Part shown: positions 24,164 through 32,720 of the stretch, piece after piece
How the letters are laid out: every line of letters starts with the position of its first letter
How positions within the stretch are numbered: position 1 is the first letter of the stretch
From: a virus
Virus record (IMG/VR): IMGVR_UViG_3300020204_000096
Location: 1-51,400 of that record
Length of the DNA: 51,400 nucleotides
Direction: 5' to 3' (one strand)
Position numbers and translations under genes: made by a program
The notes under the pieces: model-generated
Databases searched by the model: none
Told to the model about the DNA's origin: nothing
The model's input: only the letters and a program-made list of their open reading frames with translations

Positions 24164-24860
24164 TTGGTATATTGATTTTAGTTGAACTATCGTCGGGAAA
24201 AAAAGTTAGATCTACATCTGGTTGGAAAGCTTTAATATATGTTCTAAGGGCTTTTGAATCTCTAGCTAAGAGATGCTTATCTACAAAGTCTCGAATATAT
24301 TTTGTTTCTTGATTTTTATTTATAGAAGTTATTATATATTTCATTCGAGTTGATAGTTCTGGAGAGCTATCTTTGTTCATTTTTTTAAGTCCCTCTAATT
24401 CTCTATCTATATTTTTTTCATCTAAAGAAGTTAATAGTTTAAATGTAATATTAATTTTAGAATGAGGTAACGTAAAAGGAAAATCGTTTACACCTTTAGG
24501 GAAATTTTCTTCATCTAATGGTTTGTTTTCTATTTGAGATAAATCAACAGTATGTTCTTCACCATTATGTTCAAATGTATATTCAGGTCCATATCCTAAA
24601 ATACGAGAAGCAACCATAATTGCATTTCTATCACCAACTATTAAATCATCATAATTAATTTTAGATACAATAAGTGCTTTCATTAATTTATCAATAGCAG
24701 TACCATTTTTAATGTAATTTTGATTCAAAAGAATATCTTCTTCTTTTGCAGTCATATACTTCATTTCAATGGTGCCTGATGATAATGGGTTTTCTGGGGG
24801 GTAAATTAAACCTTTAGAGGGCAATTCAATTGTTTCTGTTTGAACTTCAAATTCTTCCAT
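24126..24860 (-). CDS. gp26: gp26-like baseplate hub assembly chaperone
   Basis: A 244-residue protein of the T4 gp26-type baseplate family, thought to help build the hub and tail. Recognised by the opening VQTETIELPSKGLIYPPENP, the TAKEEDILLNQNYIKNGTA segment (about 38-56), LIVGDRNAIMVASRILGYG, and the C-terminal FFWPDFGE. The last codons include a seven-T run that may be slippery (see the overlapping small ORF). Gene order tube, unknown, gp26, small ORF, tape measure mirrors the tail assembly chaperone position in many phages. A role in chaperoning the tape measure is an inference from that position. Confidence 0.85.
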   Translation of the reverse strand: MEEFEVQTETIELPSKGLIYPPENPLSSGTIEMKYMTAKEEDILLNQNYIKNGTAIDKLMKALIVSKINYDDLIVGDRNAIMVASRILGYGPEYTFEHNGEEHTVDLSQIENKPLDEENFPKGVNDFPFTLPHSKINITFKLLTSLDEKNIDRELEGLKKMNKDSSPELSTRMKYIITSINKNQETKYIRDFVDKHLLARDSKALRTYIKAFQPDVDLTFFPDDSSTKINIPIGLKFFWPDFGE

Positions 24861-24902
24861 AATTTTTATTTTATTATAACTTTATTGTCTTATATACATA
24901 TA

Positions 24903-25274
24903 TTAAAGAGGAGAAATATTATCAGGATTAAAATTAAAAGCAATAACTCCTGGTACTTTTCTAATTTGGGCAGCTATTTCTGTCATTTTATCTCTACTAA
25001 ATCCTCCTTTTGTCATGAATGGGTAACCATCTACTTTAACTGTTAATATTGATTGAAATTTAGTAGTATCTTGTTCATTATATTCAAGTGGTTCTTTTGA
25101 TGAAATAACTGATATTCCAGTAATTGAACGAATATCTGAATAAATTTCTTTTTGGGGTCTAGATTCAAGGTTAGTAATAAGAGTTCCTACCATTTTAAAT
25201 TTATCCTGGTAGTCTTCACTTAAAGTTTTTTTGAGTTCTTCTTTTACTAAAGTACGTAAAGTAGTTAAGTTCAT
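24903..25274 (-). CDS. Conserved hypothetical tail-region protein with N-terminal leader-like helix
   Basis: A 123-residue protein. The first 20 residues (MNLTTLRTLVKEELKKTLSE) form an amphipathic, basic helix ending in LSE. The remainder (FKMVGTLITNLESRPQKEIY, SDIRSITGISVISSKEP, ILTVKVDGYPF) suggests a small ferredoxin-like alpha/beta fold. Similar proteins lie near tail tube genes in other T4-like phages, but I know no function. The leader resembles that of the 48519-49298 protein. A variant of the recurrent upstream motif (25288-25299) lies before it. Confidence 0.68.
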   Translation of the reverse strand: MNLTTLRTLVKEELKKTLSEDYQDKFKMVGTLITNLESRPQKEIYSDIRSITGISVISSKEPLEYNEQDTTKFQSILTVKVDGYPFMTKGGFSRDKMTEIAAQIRKVPGVIAFNFNPDNISPL

Positions 25275-25318
25275 TTACTATAATATAGTTATAAATATTT
25301 AATATTCTAAAGAAAAAT

Positions 25319-25349
25319 AAAAGCTCCAACAAATATATGCGGAGCTTTT
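25319..25349 (-). terminator. Intrinsic terminator after tail tube gene
   Basis: A 9-bp stem (AAAAGCTCC / GGAGCTTTT) with a 13-nt loop lies 24 bp past the tube stop and is followed in the coding direction by TTATTTTT. It would let the abundant tube and sheath transcripts end here. Confidence 0.8.
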
Positions 25350-25372
25350 GTTCTTATGTTGGATTATGTATA

Positions 25373-25861
25373 TTAATAATTTAATATGCAATAATCTGGT
25401 TGGACTGTTAATGTAATATCTACTGGGGCACCTTCATCATCCCAAGTATAGTCACCAAATGTTGCATTAGTAATCATAGCTCCTTTAAGTATCCATTCAG
25501 AAACTACATCACCTACTGGGCCTAAAACATTAAATGTTAGGTCTTTTTTATAAAAATCAGAATATCCATCTCTACCTGTTACTGATTCGTGACCTAAACG
25601 AACCCATTCCATTACAGATTGAGCTCCTGAAGGAGTAATAGGATCAAATAAAGTAAACTGGACAGTTGACCATTTTGTTTTTCCTTTTACATAACGTTGT
25701 ATGTTAATGTGATTAAGGGCAACAGCTGTTTGTTCTAATGTAATAGCGCCCATTCCTTTTACTATAAAAGATGGAATGCCATCTATATAAAGGATAAAGC
25801 GATTTTTCTGTTTTGGTTCAAACGCTGTGAAAAAAATTTCGTTGGGATTTAAAATTGCCAT
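25373..25861 (-). CDS. gp19: Tail tube protein gp19
   Basis: A 162-residue protein, almost exactly the length of T4 gp19 (163). It shows the tube-fold pattern NRFILYIDGIPSFIVKGMG (about 21-39), followed by KTKWSTVQFTLFDPITPSGA and a C-terminal VDITLTVQPDYCILNY. It polymerises into the inner tube through which DNA passes. Downstream of the two sheath genes and followed by a strong terminator. The recurrent motif (25881-25895) lies about 20 nt before its ATG. Confidence 0.93.
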   Translation of the reverse strand: MAILNPNEIFFTAFEPKQKNRFILYIDGIPSFIVKGMGAITLEQTAVALNHINIQRYVKGKTKWSTVQFTLFDPITPSGAQSVMEWVRLGHESVTGRDGYSDFYKKDLTFNVLGPVGDVVSEWILKGAMITNATFGDYTWDDEGAPVDITLTVQPDYCILNY

Positions 25862-25880
25862 TTTGTTTTTGTTTTATTTC

Positions 25881-25895
25881 TTTATTATAAATATT
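25881..25895 (-). promoter_or_regulatory. Recurrent AT-rich upstream motif (tail tube)
   Basis: AATATTTATAATAAA in the coding direction. With the terminator at 25319-25349, it would frame the tube gene as a separate highly expressed unit. Confidence 0.45.
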
Positions 25896-25909
25896 CCGTC
25901 TTTAAATTT

Positions 25910-27622
25910 TTATGCTGGGAATTCTGCTCCCGTTGGTAATAAAATAAAATCTAGGGAAATAAATTCTGCTGTACGAGTTGGTTGAATATAAATTTGTCCA
26001 ATTAATTGATTATTATCTATTATATCTGGTCCATTATTTGAATCATCTATTACTACTCTAAAGGCATATAAACCTTGTTTTTGTTGAATTGTTTCTAAAT
26101 ATGGAGTAACTTTAGCAACAAATGAATTTCTTGTAGTAGCTGTGTTTTGTTCAAATACTATTGTATCTGCAATTTGACGAATATAGTTTTTTAATTCTAT
26201 CATTAAACGTCTTACATTTACTCTATCAAGTGCAGATGATGATTTTTGTAATGTTTTTTGTCCAAATACTACAACACCCTGTTTAGGTAAAGTTGCAAGA
26301 GGATTTACATTACTAGAATATAAAATGTCTTTTTGTGCTTGAGATAGTTTTGATTCAACTTGAAGGACAGTACTTAATCCCCCGCGATTAATACCTGCTG
26401 GTGCAAACCATGGGGCTGCTACTTTATCATTAAATGCATATACTCCTGGTATTAGTGTTGAAGCTGGGACCCATACATGTTTTCCTGTTCCAGGGTCAAT
26501 AATGCGAGCCCAAGGCCAATAAGTTGCAGCATATGAAGTATCTTTTGATTGAAGAGCTTGTGTTACTGTTTGTGAAATTGCAGTTCCATAAGATACTAAA
26601 TCAACTACATACATGTTGTCACCTCTTGCTATGGTATTAGTTATGATACTTGTAACTTGAGATGTATGAACATCATTTAATAATCCTGGGGTGAATAAAA
26701 GACCAAATTGGTAAGCAAGTGGATTTGAAAATAATGTGATCATATTATTATAATCACTTCCTGCTAACCCTTGAGTATTATTTGAAATTTTATCATATAA
26801 ATTAATAGTAGTATTTACATTTCCAGTAGCACCTGTAAATGAACCACCATATAAACCACTTCCATTTTGTGGAATAGAAGCAGTATATGCAGAAACTGCA
26901 ACTCCATTAGCATCAAAATAATTTATAGTAGGTAAATTAACAGATTTAATGCGAATAAACCTAGAACTATTTGGATAATCCCCTGTAACTTCTATTTGAT
27001 TAGTATTAGAATTATAATTAGTTGATTGGTTTCCAATTATTTTAGCAATATAACGGGGTGAGTTTGGATCTAAATTTATATTGTTCCAAGATTCTAATAT
27101 AACTTTATTATTTTCAGTATCATTACCCTGCCTAATTAATAAATTAAAGGTACCTGATCCTGTGTTTGAATTAGTAATTTCCCATCTTATATTATCTTTA
27201 CTTCCCAAAACTAAAGAACTACTAACTATAGACCCTGAGTTATTCATAAGAATACCTTCAGAAAGGGTTTCTAAAACAAATGAAGCTGAGGATTGGTTTA
27301 AATAAGAACTAATAGTAGTACTAGTTGCGTATTCATATGAACCAGAAGCTACTCTAGCTACTAGTAATGAAGTTCCTCCATAAGTAAAGTAATTATAAGC
27401 TGCAATTGAAGTTAAATATGAATAAGATTGTCCACCACTTATAAAAGTGTCTCCAAAAAGGTTTTGATACTCTGAATAAGAAGTAACTAGGGTGGGGATT
27501 TCAACAGGACCTTTTACTGTAGGGCCTATAAGAGCAGCCCCTGCTTGAATAGGTTGTCCTGCTAAAAAAGTTTTATCTATTTCATTTATTGATGTTCCTG
27601 GAGAAACTGTAAATTTTGCCAT
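25910..27622 (-). CDS. gp18: Contractile tail sheath protein, short paralogue
   Basis: A 570-residue sheath protein. The N-terminus (TVSPGTSINEIDKTF) and PIQAGAALIGPTVKGPVEIP (about 24-43) are typical of T4-like sheaths. The conserved C-terminal core contains YAATYWPWARIIDPGTGKHV, FAPAGINRGGL, VVFGQKTLQKSSSALDRVNV, then RRLMIELKNYIRQ. It ends with QIYIQPTRTAEFISLDF. Parallel to the neighbouring 719-residue protein along nearly its whole length, but lacking an insert near residue 110. T4 gp18 is 659 residues. Both copies look complete. Confidence 0.93.
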   Translation of the reverse strand: MAKFTVSPGTSINEIDKTFLAGQPIQAGAALIGPTVKGPVEIPTLVTSYSEYQNLFGDTFISGGQSYSYLTSIAAYNYFTYGGTSLLVARVASGSYEYATSTTISSYLNQSSASFVLETLSEGILMNNSGSIVSSSLVLGSKDNIRWEITNSNTGSGTFNLLIRQGNDTENNKVILESWNNINLDPNSPRYIAKIIGNQSTNYNSNTNQIEVTGDYPNSSRFIRIKSVNLPTINYFDANGVAVSAYTASIPQNGSGLYGGSFTGATGNVNTTINLYDKISNNTQGLAGSDYNNMITLFSNPLAYQFGLLFTPGLLNDVHTSQVTSIITNTIARGDNMYVVDLVSYGTAISQTVTQALQSKDTSYAATYWPWARIIDPGTGKHVWVPASTLIPGVYAFNDKVAAPWFAPAGINRGGLSTVLQVESKLSQAQKDILYSSNVNPLATLPKQGVVVFGQKTLQKSSSALDRVNVRRLMIELKNYIRQIADTIVFEQNTATTRNSFVAKVTPYLETIQQKQGLYAFRVVIDDSNNGPDIIDNNQLIGQIYIQPTRTAEFISLDFILLPTGAEFPA

Positions 27623-27626
27623 TGTA

Positions 27627-27643
27627 TTTTTATTATAAATATT
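27627..27643 (-). promoter_or_regulatory. Recurrent AT-rich upstream motif (short sheath)
   Basis: AATATTTATAATAAAAA in the coding direction, 5 nt before the short sheath ATG. Among the best matches. Confidence 0.45.
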
Positions 27644-27666
27644 AATTTTTTTCTAAAAATCCTATA

Positions 27667-29826
27667 TTAAGCAGGAAAAGTTGCACCTGTAGGTAAGATA
27701 TTAAAATCTAATACAATAAATTCAGCTGTTCTTGTAGGCTGTAAATATATTTGGCCTACTAACTGGTTATTATCTATTACTTCAGGGGTATTATTTGATT
27801 CATCTACTATTACTCTAAATGCTGTTAAACCTTGTTGTTGTTGAACAGAAGCTAAATATGGATTAACTTGAGATAAAAAATTATTACGTGTTGCAGCAGT
27901 ATTTTGTTCAAATACTAAAGTATTTGCTACCTGGGATATGAAATTTTTTAATTCAATAAGTAAACGTCTTACATTTACACGGTCAAGAGCACTTCTTTTT
28001 TTCTGTAATGTTTTTTGTCCAAATACTGTTACACCTGTATTAGGGAAAGTTGCAATTGAATTTATATTGGATTCATAAAGTAAATCTCTATTACCTTGGG
28101 TTAGATTACGTTCTGTTCTAATGACATTAGACATTACACCTCTACTAATACCCGCGGGTGCAAACCATGGAGCTGAAACTCTATCATTAAATGCATATGT
28201 TCCAGGAATCATAGTTGAAGCAGGAACCCAAACTTGTCTTCCTGAGTTAGGGTCAATGGTTAAAACCCAAGGCCAATATGTTGCAGCATATGATGTATCA
28301 TATGTTATAGCATTTGTAGTTACTGGGAGTATATTGGAACCGTATCCAACTAGATCGATTACTGTCATTGCATCTCCTCTATTTTGCACTGTATTAATTA
28401 GTTGGGATACTACTGGAAAGTGGGATGGGAAATTAGTTCCATCTGCTATTAAACCAGGAGCAGTAATTAAATTATATTTATAAGCATTTTGATTTGCTAA
28501 AAGCGAAATAGATTCAGCATATGCAGAAGCCGGTAAACCTTGGATATTTGTGTTTGAAATGTTATTGTAATATGCTCCTGCTACTCCTGTTGGTAAATTT
28601 TTTCCTATTGCTCCACCAAATACACCTAAAGAAGATGTTGGAAGAGAACCAGTATATTGAGGTTTTGGATTCCCTGTATTATCAAAATAATCTGGGGTAG
28701 TCAAATTTACTTGTTTAACACGTATATAACGTGATTTATTAAGATATTCACCATTTAATTGAACATAATATTCACCATTGTCATTTGCAATAGTTTCATA
28801 TTGATTTCCAATTACTCTTTCAATATAATTTGAAGCAAATGGATCTAATGATAAATTAGACCATGTTTCTAAAATTGAAGGAGTAAGTGTAGAATCATTA
28901 CCTCGTCGAATTAATAAAGTAAAGGTTCCATTATTTACATTATGTGAAACAATTTGCCATCTAAGATTGTCTGCTGTTCCATTTTCTAATGTACCATTAG
29001 CATATAATGAACCTGAGCTGTTCATTATTTCACCTTCGGACAGGGTTTCTAATACAAATGCTTCAGTATTTGTACCTCCAAAAAATTGACTTTGGGTTGG
29101 GTACATTGTATTAAATGCATTTGAAAAAGCATTAGAAAATGCTCCAGAAATATTATTTGGTATATTTACATACTGAGAATTACCTAATAAACCATTTGAT
29201 CCAATATAAGTAAACACTATATTAGATGATAAAACACTTGAAGAAATATATTGTAATGAACTACTATATGCTGTTGCAGAACTACTAATATTAAATATAG
29301 CAGATGAGGTAACAGCATAACTTGCTGGAGTTGAATCAGAAAATGAAGCTGTATTAATATATATAATAGTTGGAGTATTGTCTACAGTTGACCCAGTAAA
29401 ATAAAATGTAATTCCATTTACTCCAAATGAACTTGAACCTACAAGGTTTACATCAATAGGAATATAAGATAAATTTAAAGTTAGTGAAGCTGAAGTAGCG
29501 GCATTTGATGAAGGAATAATTGATGAAGTAGCTGGTTCAAATGTCCCACTTACTACTCTAGTTACAAGTAATGAAGTGCCACCATTATTAAAATAATTAT
29601 AAGCTGAAATTGAGGTTAGGTAGGAATAGGTTTGACTTCCACTTAAAAATGTAGAGCCAAATTTATTTGAATAATCACTATATGTAGTACATAATACAGG
29701 GATTCCTACTTTTCCTTTTACTGTTGGGCCAATTATAGCAGCTCCTGCCTGTAATGGCCCTTGAGTAATAAATGATTGATCGTTTTCTATAGCTAATACA
29801 CCAGGTGATACAATAGTTTCAGGCAT
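27667..29826 (-). CDS. gp18: Contractile tail sheath protein, long paralogue
   Basis: A 719-residue paralogue of the adjacent sheath protein. It shares ETIVSPGVLAIENDQSF, PLQAGAAIIGPTVKGKVGIP, YAATYWPWVLTIDPNSGRQV, VTVFGQKTLQKKRSALDRVNV and the C-terminus QIYLQPTRTAEFIVLDF. It differs by about 150 extra residues after position ~105, Ser/Thr/Asn-rich and probably a surface domain, containing SGAFSNAFSNAFNTMYP. Two sheaths could assemble together, or one could form a special ring. Its own upstream motif is at 29836-29850. Confidence 0.93.
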   Translation of the reverse strand: MPETIVSPGVLAIENDQSFITQGPLQAGAAIIGPTVKGKVGIPVLCTTYSDYSNKFGSTFLSGSQTYSYLTSISAYNYFNNGGTSLLVTRVVSGTFEPATSSIIPSSNAATSASLTLNLSYIPIDVNLVGSSSFGVNGITFYFTGSTVDNTPTIIYINTASFSDSTPASYAVTSSAIFNISSSATAYSSSLQYISSSVLSSNIVFTYIGSNGLLGNSQYVNIPNNISGAFSNAFSNAFNTMYPTQSQFFGGTNTEAFVLETLSEGEIMNSSGSLYANGTLENGTADNLRWQIVSHNVNNGTFTLLIRRGNDSTLTPSILETWSNLSLDPFASNYIERVIGNQYETIANDNGEYYVQLNGEYLNKSRYIRVKQVNLTTPDYFDNTGNPKPQYTGSLPTSSLGVFGGAIGKNLPTGVAGAYYNNISNTNIQGLPASAYAESISLLANQNAYKYNLITAPGLIADGTNFPSHFPVVSQLINTVQNRGDAMTVIDLVGYGSNILPVTTNAITYDTSYAATYWPWVLTIDPNSGRQVWVPASTMIPGTYAFNDRVSAPWFAPAGISRGVMSNVIRTERNLTQGNRDLLYESNINSIATFPNTGVTVFGQKTLQKKRSALDRVNVRRLLIELKNFISQVANTLVFEQNTAATRNNFLSQVNPYLASVQQQQGLTAFRVIVDESNNTPEVIDNNQLVGQIYLQPTRTAEFIVLDFNILPTGATFPA

Positions 29827-29835
29827 AATAAATTA

Positions 29836-29850
29836 TTTTATTATAAATAT
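29836..29850 (-). promoter_or_regulatory. Recurrent AT-rich upstream motif (long sheath)
   Basis: ATATTTATAATAAAA in the coding direction, about 10 nt before the long sheath ATG. Confidence 0.45.
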
Positions 29851-29868
29851 GGTGTATTTTGATCTAAA

Positions 29869-30132
29869 TTAATCTAATTTAGTGATCTCACCTGTTTTTG
29901 GGTTAATATTTACTTTACCATATTTATCAAATATTGATTTTGTAAAATCTTTTTCTAAATTTGAAATTTCAGCTAAAAATTCTTTAGCATTTTGGTAACG
30001 TGCTTCAATTTGAATTTTGATCATTTCAATTTCACCTAATTCTAATATTAGGGATTGTGTTTGGTTTTGAATTTGTTTTAAGTTATTTAATTCTTCTTCA
30101 ATTAAAAACTGTTTTTCTGTAACTGTTTCCAT
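29869..30132 (-). CDS. Small coiled-coil hypothetical protein
   Basis: An 87-residue, mostly helical protein (EEELNNLKQIQNQTQSLILE, then LGEIEMIKIQIEARYQNAKE), with a short C-terminal beta-like end KYGKVNINPKTGEITKLD. The pattern of a coiled coil followed by YG.g.in...Ge.t is common among small proteins of phages of Bacteroidota; I know no function. It has no Cys and no signal peptide. It lies between the basic 47-residue protein and the sheath genes. Confidence 0.68.
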   Translation of the reverse strand: METVTEKQFLIEEELNNLKQIQNQTQSLILELGEIEMIKIQIEARYQNAKEFLAEISNLEKDFTKSIFDKYGKVNINPKTGEITKLD

Positions 30133-30196
30133 TTTTTATTTATTTATTTGTTTTATTTATTATCAATATAATATAAAAATATTATGTAACCAAGTT

Positions 30197-30340
30197 TTAT
30201 TTACCTTGTGCTGTATAAGGTTTAATATAGTTTTTACTTGATTTAAGTTTACTAGTTTTTGATTTTGCATGAACACCAGGTCTTTTTTTACGAGGTTTTT
30301 TCATGAATGAAACTGCGGTTTGTGCTTTTGCTTTTGCCAT
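30197..30340 (-). CDS. Very small basic protein (47 aa)
   Basis: A 47-residue ORF from the ATG at 30340 to TAA at 30197: begins MAKAKAQTAVSFMKKPRKKR, continues PGVHAKSKTSKLKSSKNY and ends KPYTAQGK. About a third of residues are Lys or Arg. Its KKPRKKRPGVHAKSKTSK segment matches tiny conserved proteins I have seen next to tail genes in phages of Bacteroidota and marine bacteria. A nucleic-acid-binding or disordered structural role is likely, but no function is known to me. A terminator for the preceding gene and a motif variant (ATATTTATTAGAAA) lie directly upstream. Confidence 0.78.
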   Translation of the reverse strand: MAKAKAQTAVSFMKKPRKKRPGVHAKSKTSKLKSSKNYIKPYTAQGK

Positions 30341-30355
30341 TTTCTAATAAATATG

Positions 30356-30381
30356 AAAAAAAGGGCCTCATTTAGAGGCCC
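30356..30381 (-). terminator. Intrinsic terminator after fibre-like gene
   Basis: A 7-bp GC stem (GGGCCTC / GAGGCCC) with a 5-nt loop is followed in the coding direction by seven T. One of the strongest terminators here, closing the 30404-31144 gene. Confidence 0.88.
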
Positions 30382-30403
30382 ATTTTAAAAAATTATTATA
30401 AAT

Positions 30404-31144
30404 TTATTTATGTGCCGTTATTCTACAATATAATAATCTTGAAATTGCGTTAGAGCCAGGGGTAAGAGTTATAACTAAAAGATAATTATCAATCGTAGTA
30501 TCAATTGAAGAAGATGTAATTGCTAGGGTAGATACTACAGCATCTGTTGCCGCTGTGGAATTTGGGGTTAATGATATAATTGAAGAACCACTTATAGCAA
30601 AATTTCTCCATAACGGGGAATATGTTTGATTTGTGTTAAGTGTTGCAGATGCAAGAGTATTTGATGCAAGTGAAGAGGATAAAAACAAATAAACATTAGT
30701 TGCTCCATTAGAAGTATCTTTAACAATTCCTACTTCAACTTCTAAAATTGAAGAAGTAGTTAATGTATTAGCAGGAATTAAATATTCTTTATATGTGTTA
30801 GCACTGCTTGAAACAAAATCACTTCCAATTCCATCAACAGCTACTAAAACTGAAGCTGGTGATGTCGGCAACACATATGAAGCAGTTGCAGCAGTTGTTA
30901 CATAGGAAGCCGTTTGAGCCGTTACAACATAGGAAGCAGTTGTTGCTGTTCCTTGTAATGAACCGGTAAATGAAGTTGCAGTAAGAGATCCTGTAATATC
31001 TTGAGAGCCACTATTAAACAGGAGGCTATCCGTCATGTTAATCAAGTTATCTCTTACATCTGCTGCAGAGATATCACCTGATGTATTATCAGCTAATTGG
31101 CTATTAATTGCTGATTGTAAAGTAGATTTGTTTTGTTGAGACAT
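30404..31144 (-). CDS. Fibre-like structural protein with ATASYV repeats
   Basis: A 246-residue virion protein candidate. The N-terminus (STLQSAINSQLADNTSGDIS, then AADVRDNLINMTDSLL) is a pattern seen in phage tail-fibre or appendage proteins. Residues ~50-90 carry short repeats (TGSLTATSFTGSLQGTATTA, then TASYV three times), shared with the fibre at 34135-35730. The C-terminal ~150 residues have a beta-rich, Ser/Thr-rich composition that may trimerise or bind a receptor. Ends in a strong terminator. Confidence 0.7.
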   Translation of the reverse strand: MSQQNKSTLQSAINSQLADNTSGDISAADVRDNLINMTDSLLFNSGSQDITGSLTATSFTGSLQGTATTASYVVTAQTASYVTTAATASYVLPTSPASVLVAVDGIGSDFVSSSANTYKEYLIPANTLTTSSILEVEVGIVKDTSNGATNVYLFLSSSLASNTLASATLNTNQTYSPLWRNFAISGSSIISLTPNSTAATDAVVSTLAITSSSIDTTIDNYLLVITLTPGSNAISRLLYCRITAHK

Positions 31145-31161
31145 TATCTGTATTTTATATT

Positions 31162-32157
31162 TTAACTAAAAGCATTAGAAAAGGCACTTGAAAACACGTC
31201 ATCTTGAGGTGATGGAGGTAGTGGTTCAGGTACAGGTGATATAGAGGAAGGTGTAAATGATGCTATTGAACTTACACTTTCTATTCCAATAATAATCTGA
31301 GATTTACTATTGTATTTTTTTATAGCTGTTAATTGTTTTTGAATATTATCAGGTACTATGTATCCTTTAATAATTAAAGAAAATGTAGCTTTTGCAATTC
31401 TATTAGTATTATCTGAAATTTCAATTGGGGTTTGATAAGAATCAATTCTAGCCATAAATTTAAATCGTTCAGGGTTTCCCCAATATGAATCAGATGCATA
31501 ATTTATAGCTTCAACTATTTTATTTAATTGAGAAACATAATATGTTTGAATAGCACAATCATATGTTATAGTAACATAATCAGGAATTACATTAACTATA
31601 AATTGTTCTGTTGGTATCCTATTATTTAATACATTAAAATTTGAATAGGCATTTTTTGTATTGTATGTTTTTTTAAAAGATGTATATAAATTTGGACTAT
31701 TTGCATCTAATTTATTACCTATAGACCTATTTTTATCTATACTACTACGTTTAAACATGATTAATGGTGCCATGATAGCTCCATTTTTATCTTTATAATA
31801 CCCATCTTTTTGAGTTGATTTCCATCGTTCTGGGGAACCATAAATTATAGGTACTGCAATTCTATTATTATTTTGTATAACTGAGGGTTTGATTACATTA
31901 GAAAAATAATAATGGATAGATTCATCTATATCTTCAAATCCAAGAGTAAATGGTTTTACTGAATCATTTTTAAATGACATTTGTTTGGAACGATTATGAT
32001 CGATTCCACTTTGTTCATTTGGTGTAAATTGATTAAAATTAGATGGAGAATTAGGGTTACCATGTGACTCTCCAGTTTCAGGAAAAACATATGGCTCAAT
32101 TTGTTCATTTAAAATTTGCCTTTGAGATTTTGGATTTGGTTTTCTAGTTCTAGGCAT
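31162..32157 (-). CDS. gp15: Tail completion / sheath-terminator protein gp15-like
   Basis: A 331-residue protein comparable to T4 gp15 (272), which caps the tube and sheath and joins the tail to the head. Matching segments in order are RIAVPIIYGSPERW (T4 has IRVPITYASKEHF), IPDYVTITYDCAIQTYYVSQ (T4 IKMIYELSIFTRYED), and FSLIIKGYIVPD (T4 FEVNGWMYPP). A disordered N-terminal ~70 residues and a Pro/Ser-rich C-terminus ending VFSSAFSNAFS are extra. The AFSNAF end also occurs in the long sheath insert. Gene order gp13-gp14-gp15 supports the call. Confidence 0.8.
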   Translation of the reverse strand: MPRTRKPNPKSQRQILNEQIEPYVFPETGESHGNPNSPSNFNQFTPNEQSGIDHNRSKQMSFKNDSVKPFTLGFEDIDESIHYYFSNVIKPSVIQNNNRIAVPIIYGSPERWKSTQKDGYYKDKNGAIMAPLIMFKRSSIDKNRSIGNKLDANSPNLYTSFKKTYNTKNAYSNFNVLNNRIPTEQFIVNVIPDYVTITYDCAIQTYYVSQLNKIVEAINYASDSYWGNPERFKFMARIDSYQTPIEISDNTNRIAKATFSLIIKGYIVPDNIQKQLTAIKKYNSKSQIIIGIESVSSIASFTPSSISPVPEPLPPSPQDDVFSSAFSNAFS

Positions 32158-32209
32158 GCACTAAATTCTTTATATGTAAAAAGTAAAATTTTTAGTTTTA
32201 TTATATATA

Positions 32210-32719
32210 TTAAATTCTCTCGGAACTTATTTGAACTTTATCTGCAGGAACATAATGTGCTGTACAAATAATAGAAACATTAAAACCAAAATTTTCTAAT
32301 CCTGGGTTAAGTGGGTTTGTATTATATGGATAATTTGGATCTTTACCTGCAAAAAGTTGATTATCATTAACATTATTTATTTCCCAATATGATTCATACC
32401 ACATGATAATATCTCCTACTCTAGGTAATATTTCAGCATAAATTAAATCATCTCTAAAAAATTTAAAGGTCATAGGCCTGTCTATAGTTACTCCAAAATC
32501 ATCAACTGGGGATGAAAAGTCTCCTCTTTCAATTAATACGTTTAATAAAACAGGTTCATTATAATGTCTAGCACCTGCTGCTTCACCATAAATATTTACT
32601 TTAGTTTCAGCTGTTTTTAATTGATAAAATGCACATTGTTGAGTAATGATGTCCCACAACAATTCTTTATTAAGATGTTTAAATAATGAAATATCACGAG
32701 CTGAGCCAAATAATGCCAT
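32210..32719 (-). CDS. gp14: Neck protein gp14-like
   Basis: A 169-residue head-completion/neck protein. Recognised by ISLFKHLNKELLWDIITQQC near the start, KVNIYGEA (about 41-48), then RPMTFKFFRDDL, EILPRVGDIIMWYESYWEIN and a C-terminal YPYNTNPLNPGLENFG. This is the compact core of T4 gp14 (256). It directly follows the gp13-like gene (1-bp gap) and precedes gp15, the normal T4-like order. Confidence 0.82.
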   Translation of the reverse strand: MALFGSARDISLFKHLNKELLWDIITQQCAFYQLKTAETKVNIYGEAAGARHYNEPVLLNVLIERGDFSSPVDDFGVTIDRPMTFKFFRDDLIYAEILPRVGDIIMWYESYWEINNVNDNQLFAGKDPNYPYNTNPLNPGLENFGFNVSIICTAHYVPADKVQISSERI

Positions 32720-32720
32720 C

